A stretch of DNA of 20,724 nt from Burkholderiales bacterium (GTDB taxonomy: Bacteria; Pseudomonadota; Gammaproteobacteria; Burkholderiales; SG8-39): contig CAKKSJ010000379.1 of assembly GCA_919902965.1 (NCBI GenBank), positions 1 to 20,724 of the forward strand. Reading direction: 5' to 3'. The stretch's first letter is position 1; each line of letters starts with the position of its first letter. Shown one piece after another: positions 1 through 7,692 of the stretch. Both the position numbers and the translations under genes were made by a program. A model generated the notes under the pieces. The model did not search any database, had not been told where the DNA came from, and worked only from the letters and a program-made list of their open reading frames with translations.

Positions 1-54
1 ATGCAGCGGCCTGCAAAGCCGTGTACGCCGGTTCGATTCCGACTCCCGCCTCCA
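1..54 (+). tRNA. tRNA-Cys (GCA), 3' part, cut by the window start
   Basis: The acceptor and D arms lie before the window; what remains runs from the anticodon arm to an encoded CCA. The anticodon stem pairs 6-10 with 18-22 (one G-U), and the 7-base loop at 11-17 places anticodon GCA at 13-15, so it reads UGC/UGU Cys codons. The T loop TTCGATT is at 32-38, the acceptor 3' strand at 44-50, the discriminator T at 51 and CCA at 52-54. The T stem (27-31 with 39-43) contains a C28-A42 mismatch. The convergent MFS gene ends 13 bases further on. The identity is secure; the mismatch is the only oddity. Confidence 0.9.
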
Positions 55-67
55 ATCACCGTATCGC

Positions 68-1309
68 TCAGCGGCCTATGCGCCCGGCCACCGCGCGTAT
101 CTGGCGCGGCGCAGCCAGCCAAATGCACAACGCGGAAACGAGGCTGCAGGCGATGGCTAGGGAAAATGCCAGTACATAGCTGCCGCTCACGTCGTATAAG
201 GCGCCAGTGATCCAGGGCCCCAGTGCACCGCCGGCGATGCCGATGCCCATCAAAGTGCCGAAAATGCCGCCATAGTGGCGGCCCTGGAATATTTCGGCGG
301 GAATGGCGCCGACCACCGAGGTGAGGCCGTAGCCGAGCAGGCCTTGCGCAAGCACCATGAACCAGAGCAAGACGGGGCTGGGCGAGGCGCGCATCAAGAG
401 CAGGGCGATGTAGCACAGCACGAAACCTGCATTTCCGACAGTCCAAACCCACTCGCGGCCGATGCGGTCAGAAATGTGCCCAAGCGCGATTTGCCCCGGG
501 ATTGCGGCGAAGCTGACGAAACCCAGCGCCCAGGCCGCATACATCGGCGCGAATCCGGATTCGATCAGGTATTTGGTCTGATGCACCTGCACTGCGTACC
601 AGGAAAACAGGCCGCAAAAATAGCCGAGCGCAATCCACCAGAAGCGCGCCGTGCGCAGCGCCCGCGCGAGCGTCCAGTCGATAGAAGTCCAGGCATGATC
701 GATGATGTTCGCGTGCGGCTTGGCGGCGGTGGACACGGGCGCAACGACATCACCGTCCGCTCCCGTGCCGAGGTCTTCGGGCCGGCGCCGGATGAGCAGA
801 TTGAGCGGCGCCAGCAGCGCGAAAACCAGAATCGCCATGCCGGTGCAGGCAGCACGCCAGCCGGCGTGCTCGATGATCGTCTGCAGCCAAGGCAGCAACA
901 CAATGGAGCCTATGCCTACGCCGGAGAAGGCGATGCTCATTGCCAGCCCCCTGCGGCGCACGAACCAGTTCGGCAGGTGCAGCGCCTGGCCGGTAAATCC
1001 CAGCGCCACGCTGCCCGCGCCTACGAGCACCCCGAGCGTGAGGTAAAGCTGCCAGGGCTGGCTGACATGCGCGGCCAGCAGCAGCCCGGCGCCCATGATG
1101 CCCACACCCGCTTCAAGCACGACCAGCGGCCCGTGGCGGTCCATCAAACGGCCGAGCAGGGGGCTCAGGATCGCCGAGATGAAAAAGCCGAAGGAAAATG
1201 CGCCGGCCGTCACACCGCGCTCCCAGCCGAACTCCTCGAGTATGGGCGGGAACAGCAGGGAAAACGCAGTGCGTGCGTTGACCGCAACACCCATGGTGAC
1301 AAAGGACAC
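68..1309 (-). CDS. MFS transporter, monocarboxylate / oxalate-formate antiporter-like
   Basis: This is an inner-membrane secondary transporter of about 12 helices. The protein is 413 residues from a GTG at 1309. Visible family signs are a GRLMDRHG-type loop after helix 2, the NWFVRRRGLAMS segment before helix 4, and a central hydrophilic loop near residues 175-210. Together these resemble the MCT/oxalate:formate antiporter branch; the substrate cannot be inferred. The start is doubtful. The reading frame continues upstream with FFYGWAIVAVSF, a typical beginning of helix 1, up to a TAG at 1367-1369, and that stretch contains no ATG, GTG or TTG. A CTG at 1355-1357 preceded by AGGGTGA is the only upstream candidate that would keep the whole helix. 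Either that rare start is used or the 5' end is damaged. The gene is convergent with tRNA-Cys and downstream of the FecR-protein gene on the same strand. Confidence 0.85.
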   Translation of the reverse strand: MSFVTMGVAVNARTAFSLLFPPILEEFGWERGVTAGAFSFGFFISAILSPLLGRLMDRHGPLVVLEAGVGIMGAGLLLAAHVSQPWQLYLTLGVLVGAGSVALGFTGQALHLPNWFVRRRGLAMSIAFSGVGIGSIVLLPWLQTIIEHAGWRAACTGMAILVFALLAPLNLLIRRRPEDLGTGADGDVVAPVSTAAKPHANIIDHAWTSIDWTLARALRTARFWWIALGYFCGLFSWYAVQVHQTKYLIESGFAPMYAAWALGFVSFAAIPGQIALGHISDRIGREWVWTVGNAGFVLCYIALLLMRASPSPVLLWFMVLAQGLLGYGLTSVVGAIPAEIFQGRHYGGIFGTLMGIGIAGGALGPWITGALYDVSGSYVLAFSLAIACSLVSALCIWLAAPRQIRAVAGRIGR

Positions 1310-1448
1310 GGCTACGATGGCCCAGCCGTAGAAGAATGGAAAACGCAGAGCTTTCAGATGGTCACCCTATGGTGGCGCGCGTTGGCGAAGAACCGCCAAC
1401 AGCGTGCCCAATGCTTTGAGCGAAATCGTAGTGAAACGGGGCAGGGCG

Positions 1449-1471
1449 GCCCGCGCCGGTAGGGCGCGGGC
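1449..1471 (-). terminator. GC-rich stem-loop just after the FecR-protein gene
   Basis: A perfect 9-bp stem (GCCCGCGCC / GGCGCGGGC) with a 5-base loop lies 8 bases past the stop codon of the FecR-domain gene. There is no U-tract on the minus-strand side, so it is not a canonical intrinsic terminator. It could protect the mRNA 3' end or assist Rho-dependent ending between this operon and the MFS gene. Confidence 0.4.
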
Positions 1472-1479
1472 GATTTGTA

Positions 1480-4400
1480 CTAGCGTTTAAACGCTGCTAC
1501 GCCCGAAACGGTGACCGCGGCTGAATTCTGGGAACTGTTGCCGCCGTGATTGAGCGAGTACGCCATGCCCACACCAGCGCCCGTCGATCCGGTAAAGCCA
1601 CCGACCAACCTGCCCGCGGTGCTGGTGCCCAAGGAACTCGTTACATTCAAGCTGCCAGTGGCGCCGAGCTTTTTCTCAGCCTGGAAAACATTGCTGCTAA
1701 TCGGTAGACCGGTAGCGCTTGCACCCCAGGTATTGCCGCCCACGACAAGATTGCTGAGCGTGGCATCGACCGTCTGCGCGGTGAAATTCGCGTTCAAGCT
1801 GGCGTTCGCCGCGGTAAGAGCAGCCCCCACATTGCCTTTGCTGTCAATCGGCGCAGTGCCACCTACGAAAGCATAGTTGAACGTCCCGGTGGTCGGCAGC
1901 ACTGTCGGGCCAGACTGATTGCTGCTGATGATGAAGGGCACGCTCTGCAGGCTCACATCCAGCGTGCCCAGCGATACACCGCTGATACGGTCGGTGACGC
2001 CGATGGTGCCGTTGCCGTAGCGGCCCCAGCGCATGCCGGTGACGGGATCGAAGCCCGACTCGACCAGAGTTGCAGTTCCGATCGACGCCGGTCCGGTGGC
2101 GCCCGCGACCGAGTACACGACTGGAAAATGATTGACGTTGGTGCAGTTGATCGTGCACGGAGACCCGTTGCTCACTACGACCGGCAGTTCCCCGTCGACC
2201 TTTACCGGGTAATTGTTGACGAACTGGGTCCGGTAGGCCGACAGGAAGCCGCCGTCAATGCGGGTGTTTTCTTTCGAGTCAAACTCGCCCGCCGCAGTCA
2301 TGCCAGGCACGTTCAAGGCGATATGATAGGGCGTCAGCGTACTATAGGGCGTTCCGCTCAGGCCGAACGCGAGCGCACCGGCTGCAGTTGCGTTCGGACA
2401 AGGACCGGGCGTGCAGGGCAGGAAGCCATTCAGGTTATAGGCAACTCCCGCGCCGCCGACGCCGATACCCATCAATTGTCCTTCGACACTGCCATAGGTG
2501 CCGCTGCCGCCGCTTAAGCTAATGCTCATGGTGTTATGCGCATTGGTCGGTTGTACCGTAGTGCCTGAAAATATGGTCGTGCTCGAATTCCCGGCGTGTG
2601 CGTTGAACGAGCCTTCCTGATTCAGACTTATGCCGGGCGCGGAAACAAGCCAGTTGCCCGCTGCCGTAGTCGCCTGCATATTGAAGCTGACCGACGCATT
2701 GCTGAAGTTGACCGTCAGCCCGGCAGAATTAACCGTGCCGGTGGCGCCGTTCTGGTCGTGCAAAATCGAGGCGCCGAGGTTGTAGGTGGCTGTTCCCGGC
2801 ACGACCAGGCCGGATGAATTGGAATAGCCTGCAATTGCACCCGGCAAGTAGGCCGGAAAAGGCGCCGGGCCGCGCACCCAGGCCAGCCCGTCTCCAAGGA
2901 CGGTCCGCGGCGTCGGACTCGCCGCGCAGCCAATGCCGAAGCAACCTAGGTAATCAATGCCGCTAACCGTCAGGCCCGGCGTGGGCGCTTGCCAGCCCAG
3001 CAGGATGCTGCCGTCGGTCGCTGTCGCGGTGCTGCCTATGGCGAAAGCCGTCGGCGTCGCCGGATTCGCCGCACCACCGGAAAGCTTCAGTGATTTACCG
3101 TCGGCGAACGCCGTATTTGATTCCTCAATAGAAACCAGGTTTCCCGCCGCATCCGTCACCAGATTCGCGGACGGGTTATCGGTCCAGTAACGCCCGCCGC
3201 TGTTAATTGAATTGATTCCGCTGGGCGTGTAGCCGTATTCCGCAGCCACCACCACCGGACCTATAGGGGCCGCCACCGGATAGGCAGCGCTGGTCGGAAG
3301 CACAATCTGTGGACCCTGTTTGAAGGCCACCAGGCCATTGATATAGTCGTCAACCACTCGACCAGCGGGCGGCGTCACTGCATTGCTGCCATAGTCTGTA
3401 TTGAAGGTGTAACGGTAGAACGCGCCATCCGCTGTGCCGGCGTTACCGGTCGCGCTGTCAAAGGCACCCCTGATGCGCCCACCATAAGCCGATACGCCAG
3501 TCGATATATCGGGCGCGCAGCCAGGTCCGTAGCAGCTGACATGCAGATTGTCGGTGCCCGCCGGGTTGTTGGACGCGCCGCTGCTCACATTGAATCCGCC
3601 ATTCGAAATCGGCGCATTGTCAAAACGCGCGCTCAGGTTCTGGATGCCTAGAGAACCCGCCGGGCCGCTGGGCATGGTGATTCTGAGTCCGGCGCTGGCC
3701 TTCATGTTGGTGAAGTCGGCGCTGAGCCGCGCACCCTCGAGCTTGCCGGCGTTGCCGTAGCTATCGGTCGGCGCGGTCGCGTATGAGGCTGCGCCCGACG
3801 CATCGTTGATGCGCGTGTAATGAAACTCGCCCGTCAGCGGCAGGGAACTCGGCATTTGCGCGACCACCCACTGCAGGCTGCGCGCGCTGCCGTCCGGAGC
3901 AATCAGAGACTCAATGTAGCTGGTTCCCGTCGCCAGGTCTTTGACGTTGACAGCGCCTCCGGTCCAGCGCCCGAAGCGGACGCTGGTGGCCGGGTCGAAA
4001 TAATTCTCCGGCGCCGTTGCACCGCTGCCAAATGTCAGCTGCGCGTTTGCGAGCGGAGTGGGCACCGCAAACTGGGTCGAGCTCCCGGGGACGTCATTGC
4101 CATGATCGAAAACCACGTGTGGCGTATCGAGTATCTGCCGCAGATTGCCGTTTGTGTCGAACAGAAAGTTGGTGTTGCCCGTCGGTCCGGTGAGTATTAC
4201 CGGCGTTGTCAATGGCGTAGTCAATGGCGTCGAGGGTGAGCCGCTCGAGTTGTTGACCAGACTCTCTCTGTTCTTGTCGCTGACAATATAAGTGGTCACT
4301 GCCGGATTGGTCCCGGCTGCAATCTGGGTCGTCGTCCACAGCACTTCATCGCGCAGCACGGAGGTGCTGGTGAAATTCACCACACTGGTAGACACGGTCG

Positions 4401-5343
4401 GCGTTATCGGTGTCGGCGCTGCGGTCCCGCCTGCAGCTGCCGTGGTTTGCGTCGTGGTATTCAGGACTTCGCCCGTTGCACCGGTCGCCGTCACGGCGAT
4501 AACCGGCGCAATGACCGCGGGAGCGGCTGCAACAGCGGCCACTGCAGGTGCGGCGGGGACGGTACTGGTCGGATCGACCACGGCCGTATCGCGAATTGCC
4601 GCCGGCGCCTCGGCAGCTTTCTCCCCAGGCGCCGCCGCCGCGGTTTCCTTCTGGCCCCCTTCCTTGGATTCCTCCCTGGCCTGCTGCGGGCCTGGTGCTG
4701 GCGTCGGCTTATAGAATGGCGGTATTTTCGGCAGGATCACAGGCGCGGCTTTGGTGACCGGCGCGAATCCAACCTGGTTTTGTTGAATATCCACGCTGCC
4801 GGCATCGGTTTGGATGAACGCGACGCCGACGTTGACTTTGTCGTAGGTGCCGGGCTCCGCGATTGCGATTTGCCCTGGCGCTGGTGCCAGGATCACCATG
4901 GGCTCATGGTCGGTGCCTCGAATTCCGATGGTCGCAGTTTCCGTTTTTATATTGTAATTGTGCTTGTTGGTGCGGCCGATTACGCCGGTAATCGTGCGAA
5001 ACCCGCCCTGCAACAGCGAAACGACGGCGCTTTCCGAACCGTCTTCCTTGCCGCTATAGCGGTAGGTGTCGAAACCCATGTCGGTATTGGGTCGGATCGC
5101 GATGAACCCGCCATCCACCATTTTGATTTGCGCCGAGGAACTGGCGCCGGTGATTATTCTGTCGCCTTCATTGATTTCTGCACCTTTTTGCAAGGCGCGC
5201 GTCTCGCGCGCCTTGGTGACGAGTTTTACGTCGCCGATCACGAACTGTACATTTCCGGCAGCGCCGAACACAGCACCCGCATAAGCGGCGAGAACCAACA
5301 GAACGGGAAGAGCCTTCAGCGGATTTTTCCAGGAAAACTGCAT
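1480..5343 (-). CDS. Large exported FecR-domain protein with TbpB-barrel-like repeats
   Basis: The protein has 1287 residues. Residues 1-28 form a signal peptide (KNPLK, then a hydrophobic core, cleavage near VFGA-A) without a lipobox cysteine. Residues about 30-200 form a FecR-like beta domain with EGDRIITG and IGIRGTDH motifs. A Pro/Ala-rich linker follows (about 200-320). The rest is Gly/Ser/Thr/Asn-rich beta sequence with three divergent modules at about 449-650, 815-1000 and 1097-1287. Shared marks are FDPxTxxRxGRxxxG, LPxTGxFxY, GNxG followed by LxAxF, then GGFxG...GxxYxLN and a final VxGxAAF. This resembles the barrel domains of transferrin-binding protein B and other Slam substrates. 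The only cysteines I found are four close pairs (near 603, 800, 975 and 1063). I chose the ATG at 5343 because AGAGGG stands 8 bases before it; a TTG at 5361 is less likely. It is the second gene of an operon with the Slam-like barrel gene, 21 bases apart. The role is probably surface-exposed or secreted, ligand unknown. Confidence 0.8.
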   Translation of the reverse strand: MQFSWKNPLKALPVLLVLAAYAGAVFGAAGNVQFVIGDVKLVTKARETRALQKGAEINEGDRIITGASSSAQIKMVDGGFIAIRPNTDMGFDTYRYSGKEDGSESAVVSLLQGGFRTITGVIGRTNKHNYNIKTETATIGIRGTDHEPMVILAPAPGQIAIAEPGTYDKVNVGVAFIQTDAGSVDIQQNQVGFAPVTKAAPVILPKIPPFYKPTPAPGPQQAREESKEGGQKETAAAAPGEKAAEAPAAIRDTAVVDPTSTVPAAPAVAAVAAAPAVIAPVIAVTATGATGEVLNTTTQTTAAAGGTAAPTPITPTVSTSVVNFTSTSVLRDEVLWTTTQIAAGTNPAVTTYIVSDKNRESLVNNSSGSPSTPLTTPLTTPVILTGPTGNTNFLFDTNGNLRQILDTPHVVFDHGNDVPGSSTQFAVPTPLANAQLTFGSGATAPENYFDPATSVRFGRWTGGAVNVKDLATGTSYIESLIAPDGSARSLQWVVAQMPSSLPLTGEFHYTRINDASGAASYATAPTDSYGNAGKLEGARLSADFTNMKASAGLRITMPSGPAGSLGIQNLSARFDNAPISNGGFNVSSGASNNPAGTDNLHVSCYGPGCAPDISTGVSAYGGRIRGAFDSATGNAGTADGAFYRYTFNTDYGSNAVTPPAGRVVDDYINGLVAFKQGPQIVLPTSAAYPVAAPIGPVVVAAEYGYTPSGINSINSGGRYWTDNPSANLVTDAAGNLVSIEESNTAFADGKSLKLSGGAANPATPTAFAIGSTATATDGSILLGWQAPTPGLTVSGIDYLGCFGIGCAASPTPRTVLGDGLAWVRGPAPFPAYLPGAIAGYSNSSGLVVPGTATYNLGASILHDQNGATGTVNSAGLTVNFSNASVSFNMQATTAAGNWLVSAPGISLNQEGSFNAHAGNSSTTIFSGTTVQPTNAHNTMSISLSGGSGTYGSVEGQLMGIGVGGAGVAYNLNGFLPCTPGPCPNATAAGALAFGLSGTPYSTLTPYHIALNVPGMTAAGEFDSKENTRIDGGFLSAYRTQFVNNYPVKVDGELPVVVSNGSPCTINCTNVNHFPVVYSVAGATGPASIGTATLVESGFDPVTGMRWGRYGNGTIGVTDRISGVSLGTLDVSLQSVPFIISSNQSGPTVLPTTGTFNYAFVGGTAPIDSKGNVGAALTAANASLNANFTAQTVDATLSNLVVGGNTWGASATGLPISSNVFQAEKKLGATGSLNVTSSLGTSTAGRLVGGFTGSTGAGVGMAYSLNHGGNSSQNSAAVTVSGVAAFKR
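4202..4230 (-). repeat. 12-bp tandem repeat inside the FecR-protein gene
   Basis: The plus-strand units GGCGTTGTCAAT and GGCGTAGTCAAT (4202-4213 and 4214-4225) are followed by a partial third copy, GGCGT. On the coding strand this encodes a repeated TTPL tetrapeptide near residue 375. The unit is a multiple of three, so copy-number change would lengthen or shorten the linker without a frameshift. Confidence 0.6.
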
Positions 5344-5364
5344 GGCGATTACCCTCTGCAAGAA

Positions 5365-6714
5365 TTATTTGAAGTCGCGACGGATCGTGACCGACACGTC
5401 GGTTCGTTTGTGCTGGTAAATCACGATATTGGAATCATTGCGCAGGTACGATACCTGCGGCCGCAGCGTCCAGGCTTTGTCGAAATGCCAGTTGAGGCCG
5501 AGGTTCGCATCGTATTGCTTGTCATCCCGGGTCAGTGTTTCTCCCGGCGGACTGAAAGCCGCGTTGGCCGTATCGAATTTGCCGAACTGCGCTCCCAGTC
5601 CTGCGAACACTTCCGCTTTATCATTGAGCCGCATCTGCCCGCCCAGGCGCAATCCGGTGAAACCCTTGCCGCCGTCGGCGCGTAGCGGGGCGCGCTCTTC
5701 GCCGTAAAGCATGGTGGCCGACAGCAGGCCTTTGCCTTCGTTCAGAATACGCAGCCAATTCACACCATAAATGGATTGCTCGAAATCGTTGACGCTGATG
5801 GTCGGCTCGAAACGGAAGCGGGCGTACTGCCCGAAGGTGCTTACTTGATTGGCGGGGTTGACAAGATGGCGCCACTCGGCGCTAAGACCGCTGGTGTCGC
5901 GGTTGGTTTTACCGTCGAGCACATATCTGCCGCCGATGGCGCCAAGGCGGTAAGTGTTCGCGCCAGAGCCCAGCGCGAGGCCGGCCCGCGCGTCGAAGCT
6001 GTCGGAATCGAACTGGTCCAGGGTATTGTTGCTGCGCGCGCGCATGTCCGCGCCGGCGTACAAGCCAAATTCCGGCGTGATCCGGTGTTCGACCTCGCCG
6101 CCGAAGGCGAGTCCCCTATAGCTGTCCGGGGCTTTGACGCTGCTCGGGTTGAGGGTGAAGATCAGATTCCCCAAAGCAGGTACGGCAATCTGTGAATCAC
6201 TGGTGGCGAAATTGACATTGGAATCGTGGCCCAGGGTGGCTTCGATGTACCCGGACGACTTGGTCTTGCTCGCGTTCTCCTGTTTCTCGATCGCCGCCAG
6301 GTATTTGTCTATGGTTGCTCTTGCGGCCGCGGGCGGGTTTTGCGTCAGCACGGATTCGAATTCAACTTTGGCGCGCGCGAAGTCGCCGAGTTGAAAGTAG
6401 GCGCGCCCCATGTCGATGCGCGCGCCGGCAAAATTTGGATCGACTGCCAGCACCCGTTCGAACGCGATGGTGGCTTTATCCGGCTTGCCGCTATCGAGGG
6501 CGGCGATGCCCAAAAGGTAGTCAAATTTTATATTGCCGGATTGCTGGAACTCAAACGGTTCGAGCAGGGAGTAGGCTTCCGCGGCTTTGCCCTGTTTCAC
6601 CAGGGCGTCCGCTTTGTCAAGATCGACTTCCGCAGCGAGTGCGGAATTTCCCGTTACCCACAAGCATAAACCCAGTGCGAGCAGCGTCCGCTTGATCGAA
6701 AATGAATGCGTCAT
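5365..6714 (-). CDS. TPR plus beta-barrel outer-membrane protein, Slam/DUF560-like
   Basis: The mature protein should sit in the outer membrane. Residues 1-28 are a signal peptide ending ALA-AE. Residues about 30-145 carry TPR helices (repeated A-x-x-L/F...A patterns, for example KADALVKQGKAAEAYSLL and DKATIAFERVLAVDPN). From about 153 the sequence alternates as amphipathic strands, beginning GYIEATLGHDSNVNF and ending in a strand finishing RRDFK. This architecture, periplasmic TPRs followed by a C-terminal barrel of about 300 residues, is that of the Slam family, which moves surface lipoproteins such as TbpB and fHbp across the outer membrane. It lies immediately upstream of the FecR protein with TbpB-like modules, which fits a transporter/substrate pair. 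The start at 6714 was chosen for the signal peptide and an upstream GGGAG; a longer frame to 6792 has no support. The final residue is Lys rather than the usual aromatic. The family is inferred from architecture, not from a search. Confidence 0.78.
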   Translation of the reverse strand: MTHSFSIKRTLLALGLCLWVTGNSALAAEVDLDKADALVKQGKAAEAYSLLEPFEFQQSGNIKFDYLLGIAALDSGKPDKATIAFERVLAVDPNFAGARIDMGRAYFQLGDFARAKVEFESVLTQNPPAAARATIDKYLAAIEKQENASKTKSSGYIEATLGHDSNVNFATSDSQIAVPALGNLIFTLNPSSVKAPDSYRGLAFGGEVEHRITPEFGLYAGADMRARSNNTLDQFDSDSFDARAGLALGSGANTYRLGAIGGRYVLDGKTNRDTSGLSAEWRHLVNPANQVSTFGQYARFRFEPTISVNDFEQSIYGVNWLRILNEGKGLLSATMLYGEERAPLRADGGKGFTGLRLGGQMRLNDKAEVFAGLGAQFGKFDTANAAFSPPGETLTRDDKQYDANLGLNWHFDKAWTLRPQVSYLRNDSNIVIYQHKRTDVSVTIRRDFK

Positions 6715-6890
6715 GAAATTCTTACTCCCGATGCCTGAACTTGGACGGGTCGAGGAGACCCATGTTTTTCCGAATGCGAAAGCACATACCAAGAATCACT
6801 GCCTACTCCGGTTTGCGTACGCATGGAACTAAATTTGATTCTTCCAGAAAATCACGTTCTTTGCTGGTGATTACTTCTATATCTGGTTCA

Positions 6891-6919
6891 AATGTAGCAC
6901 AGTTATTTGCGCCCGTAAA
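6891..6919 (-). promoter_or_regulatory. Candidate sigma70 promoter for the Slam-like/FecR operon
   Basis: On the minus strand, TTTACG (6914-6919), a 17-base spacer and TACATT (6891-6896) preceded by TGC give an extended -10 promoter, 4/6 in each box. The leader to the ATG at 6714 would be about 170 bases, long enough to hold regulation, including a small hairpin (GGGTC/GACCC) near 6747-6761. Confidence 0.35.
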
Positions 6920-6931
6920 TTTTTGACCTCT

Positions 6932-6960
6932 TTCAAGAAGCCGGCGTACTCCAGTATCAT
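6932..6960 (+). promoter_or_regulatory. Candidate promoter for tRNA-Leu
   Basis: TATCAT (6955-6960, 5/6 match) stands 10 bases before the tRNA, with a weak TTCAAG 17 bases upstream of it. An alternative -35, TTGACC at 6923-6928, is too far away at normal spacing. Initiation here would give a leader of only a few bases. It is divergent from the candidate operon promoter at 6891-6919. Confidence 0.35.
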
Positions 6961-6970
6961 TCGCATGTTC

Positions 6971-7060
6971 GCCAGGGTGGTGAAATTGGTATACACAGCG
7001 GGCTTAAAACCCGCCGCCGCTAATCCCGGCATGCCGGTTCGATTCCGGTCCCTGGCACCA
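6971..7060 (+). tRNA. tRNA-Leu (UAA)
   Basis: A complete class II tRNA of 90 bases with an encoded CCA. The acceptor stem GCCAGGG pairs perfectly with CCCTGGC, and the discriminator is A. The anticodon stem GCGGG/CCCGC encloses the loop CTTAAAA, giving anticodon TAA. A long variable arm follows, as expected for leucine tRNAs, then the T arm with TTCGATT. It reads UUA/UUG codons. It sits between the divergent Slam-like operon and the DUF1178 gene. Confidence 0.95.
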
Positions 7061-7108
7061 AAATGCTGACCTGGCAACGCAGTGCGACCAGAAGTCGTCC
7101 CAACAGGA

Positions 7109-7128
7109 AAAGCACGACGGTGTGCTTT
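7109..7128 (+). terminator. Weak hairpin downstream of tRNA-Leu
   Basis: AAAGCAC and GTGCTTT form a 7-bp stem with a 6-base loop, about 50 bases after the tRNA. There is no following T-run beyond the three in the stem, so terminator activity is uncertain. Confidence 0.25.
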
Positions 7129-7180
7129 AGATTCCGAATTCCAGCACCATATAGGCTAGAATGAAGTCATAGGCGCATAC

Positions 7181-7609
7181 ATGATCGTATTTGAACTAAT
7201 CTGCCGGGAACAGCATCGCTTCGAGGGCTGGTTCGCCTCGGGCGACGATTTTGCCGCACAGCAAAGCCGCGGTTTGCTTGCTTGCCCGGTGTGCGGTGGC
7301 GAACATGTAGAAAAACTGCCGACGGCAAAAATCAGGAAGCAGTCGTCGGAGGCCGTCGCGCCGGCCCAGCCAACTGCCGAGCCGCTTGAGGCCGGGAAGT
7401 TTGACGCTACTCGCATTATCGACTACATCCTGACCCACAGCGAAGACGTGGGCAAGCGGTTTGCCGAAGAGGCCCTCAAAATCTATCACCAGGAAGCGCC
7501 CCAGCGCAGCATACGCGGCGTCTCGACCCGCGCCGAAGCCGAAAATCTGCATGAGGAAGGGGTACCCGTGTTTTCACTGCCCATCCCACCGCAGGATCGC
7601 TGGAATTAA
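7181..7609 (+). CDS. DUF1178 family protein (zinc-ribbon-like)
   Basis: The protein is 142 residues long. It starts MIVFELIC, with C8, H12 and the pattern FEGWF, followed by CPVC at 35-38. This is the N-terminal signature of the DUF1178 family, probably a metal-binding ribbon. A low-complexity Ala/Pro linker (about 58-70) leads to a helical part (about 75-115) and a conserved-looking tail with EGVPVFSLPIPP. The family has no established function that I know of. The start has a short AGG about 9 bases upstream. It is a single gene: tRNA-Leu lies upstream on the same strand, and the ankyrin gene converges from the right. Confidence 0.85.
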   Translation: MIVFELICREQHRFEGWFASGDDFAAQQSRGLLACPVCGGEHVEKLPTAKIRKQSSEAVAPAQPTAEPLEAGKFDATRIIDYILTHSEDVGKRFAEEALKIYHQEAPQRSIRGVSTRAEAENLHEEGVPVFSLPIPPQDRWN

Positions 7610-7610
7610 G

Positions 7611-7668
7611 GCCGGGACCATTCCCGGCAGCCGCATTATGCGCATATGTGTATTATGTAAAATAATGC
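7611..7668. terminator. Two nested inverted repeats between convergent genes
   Basis: Directly after the DUF1178 stop, GCCGGGA/TCCCGGC (7611-7617 and 7622-7628) forms a perfect 7-bp stem with a 4-base loop. Next comes an AT-rich inverted repeat, GCATTAT/ATAATGC (7633-7639 and 7662-7668), containing a TATGCGCATA palindrome. The DUF1178 and ankyrin genes converge here, so this is probably a shared transcript-ending region. Neither stem has a clear U-tract. Confidence 0.4.
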
Positions 7669-7692
7669 CAGATAACAAATCCAACACCTAAG

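Noticed and set aside
275..1462. Long plus-strand open frame (395 codons) opposite the MFS gene
   Set aside because: Its protein is Arg/Gln/His-rich with no domain pattern, while the minus strand encodes a clear transporter; it is a high-GC antisense frame.
4447..5685. Plus-strand open frame of 412 codons across the FecR/Slam-like junction
   Set aside because: It crosses the boundary between two well-supported minus-strand genes and has the composition of an antisense frame.
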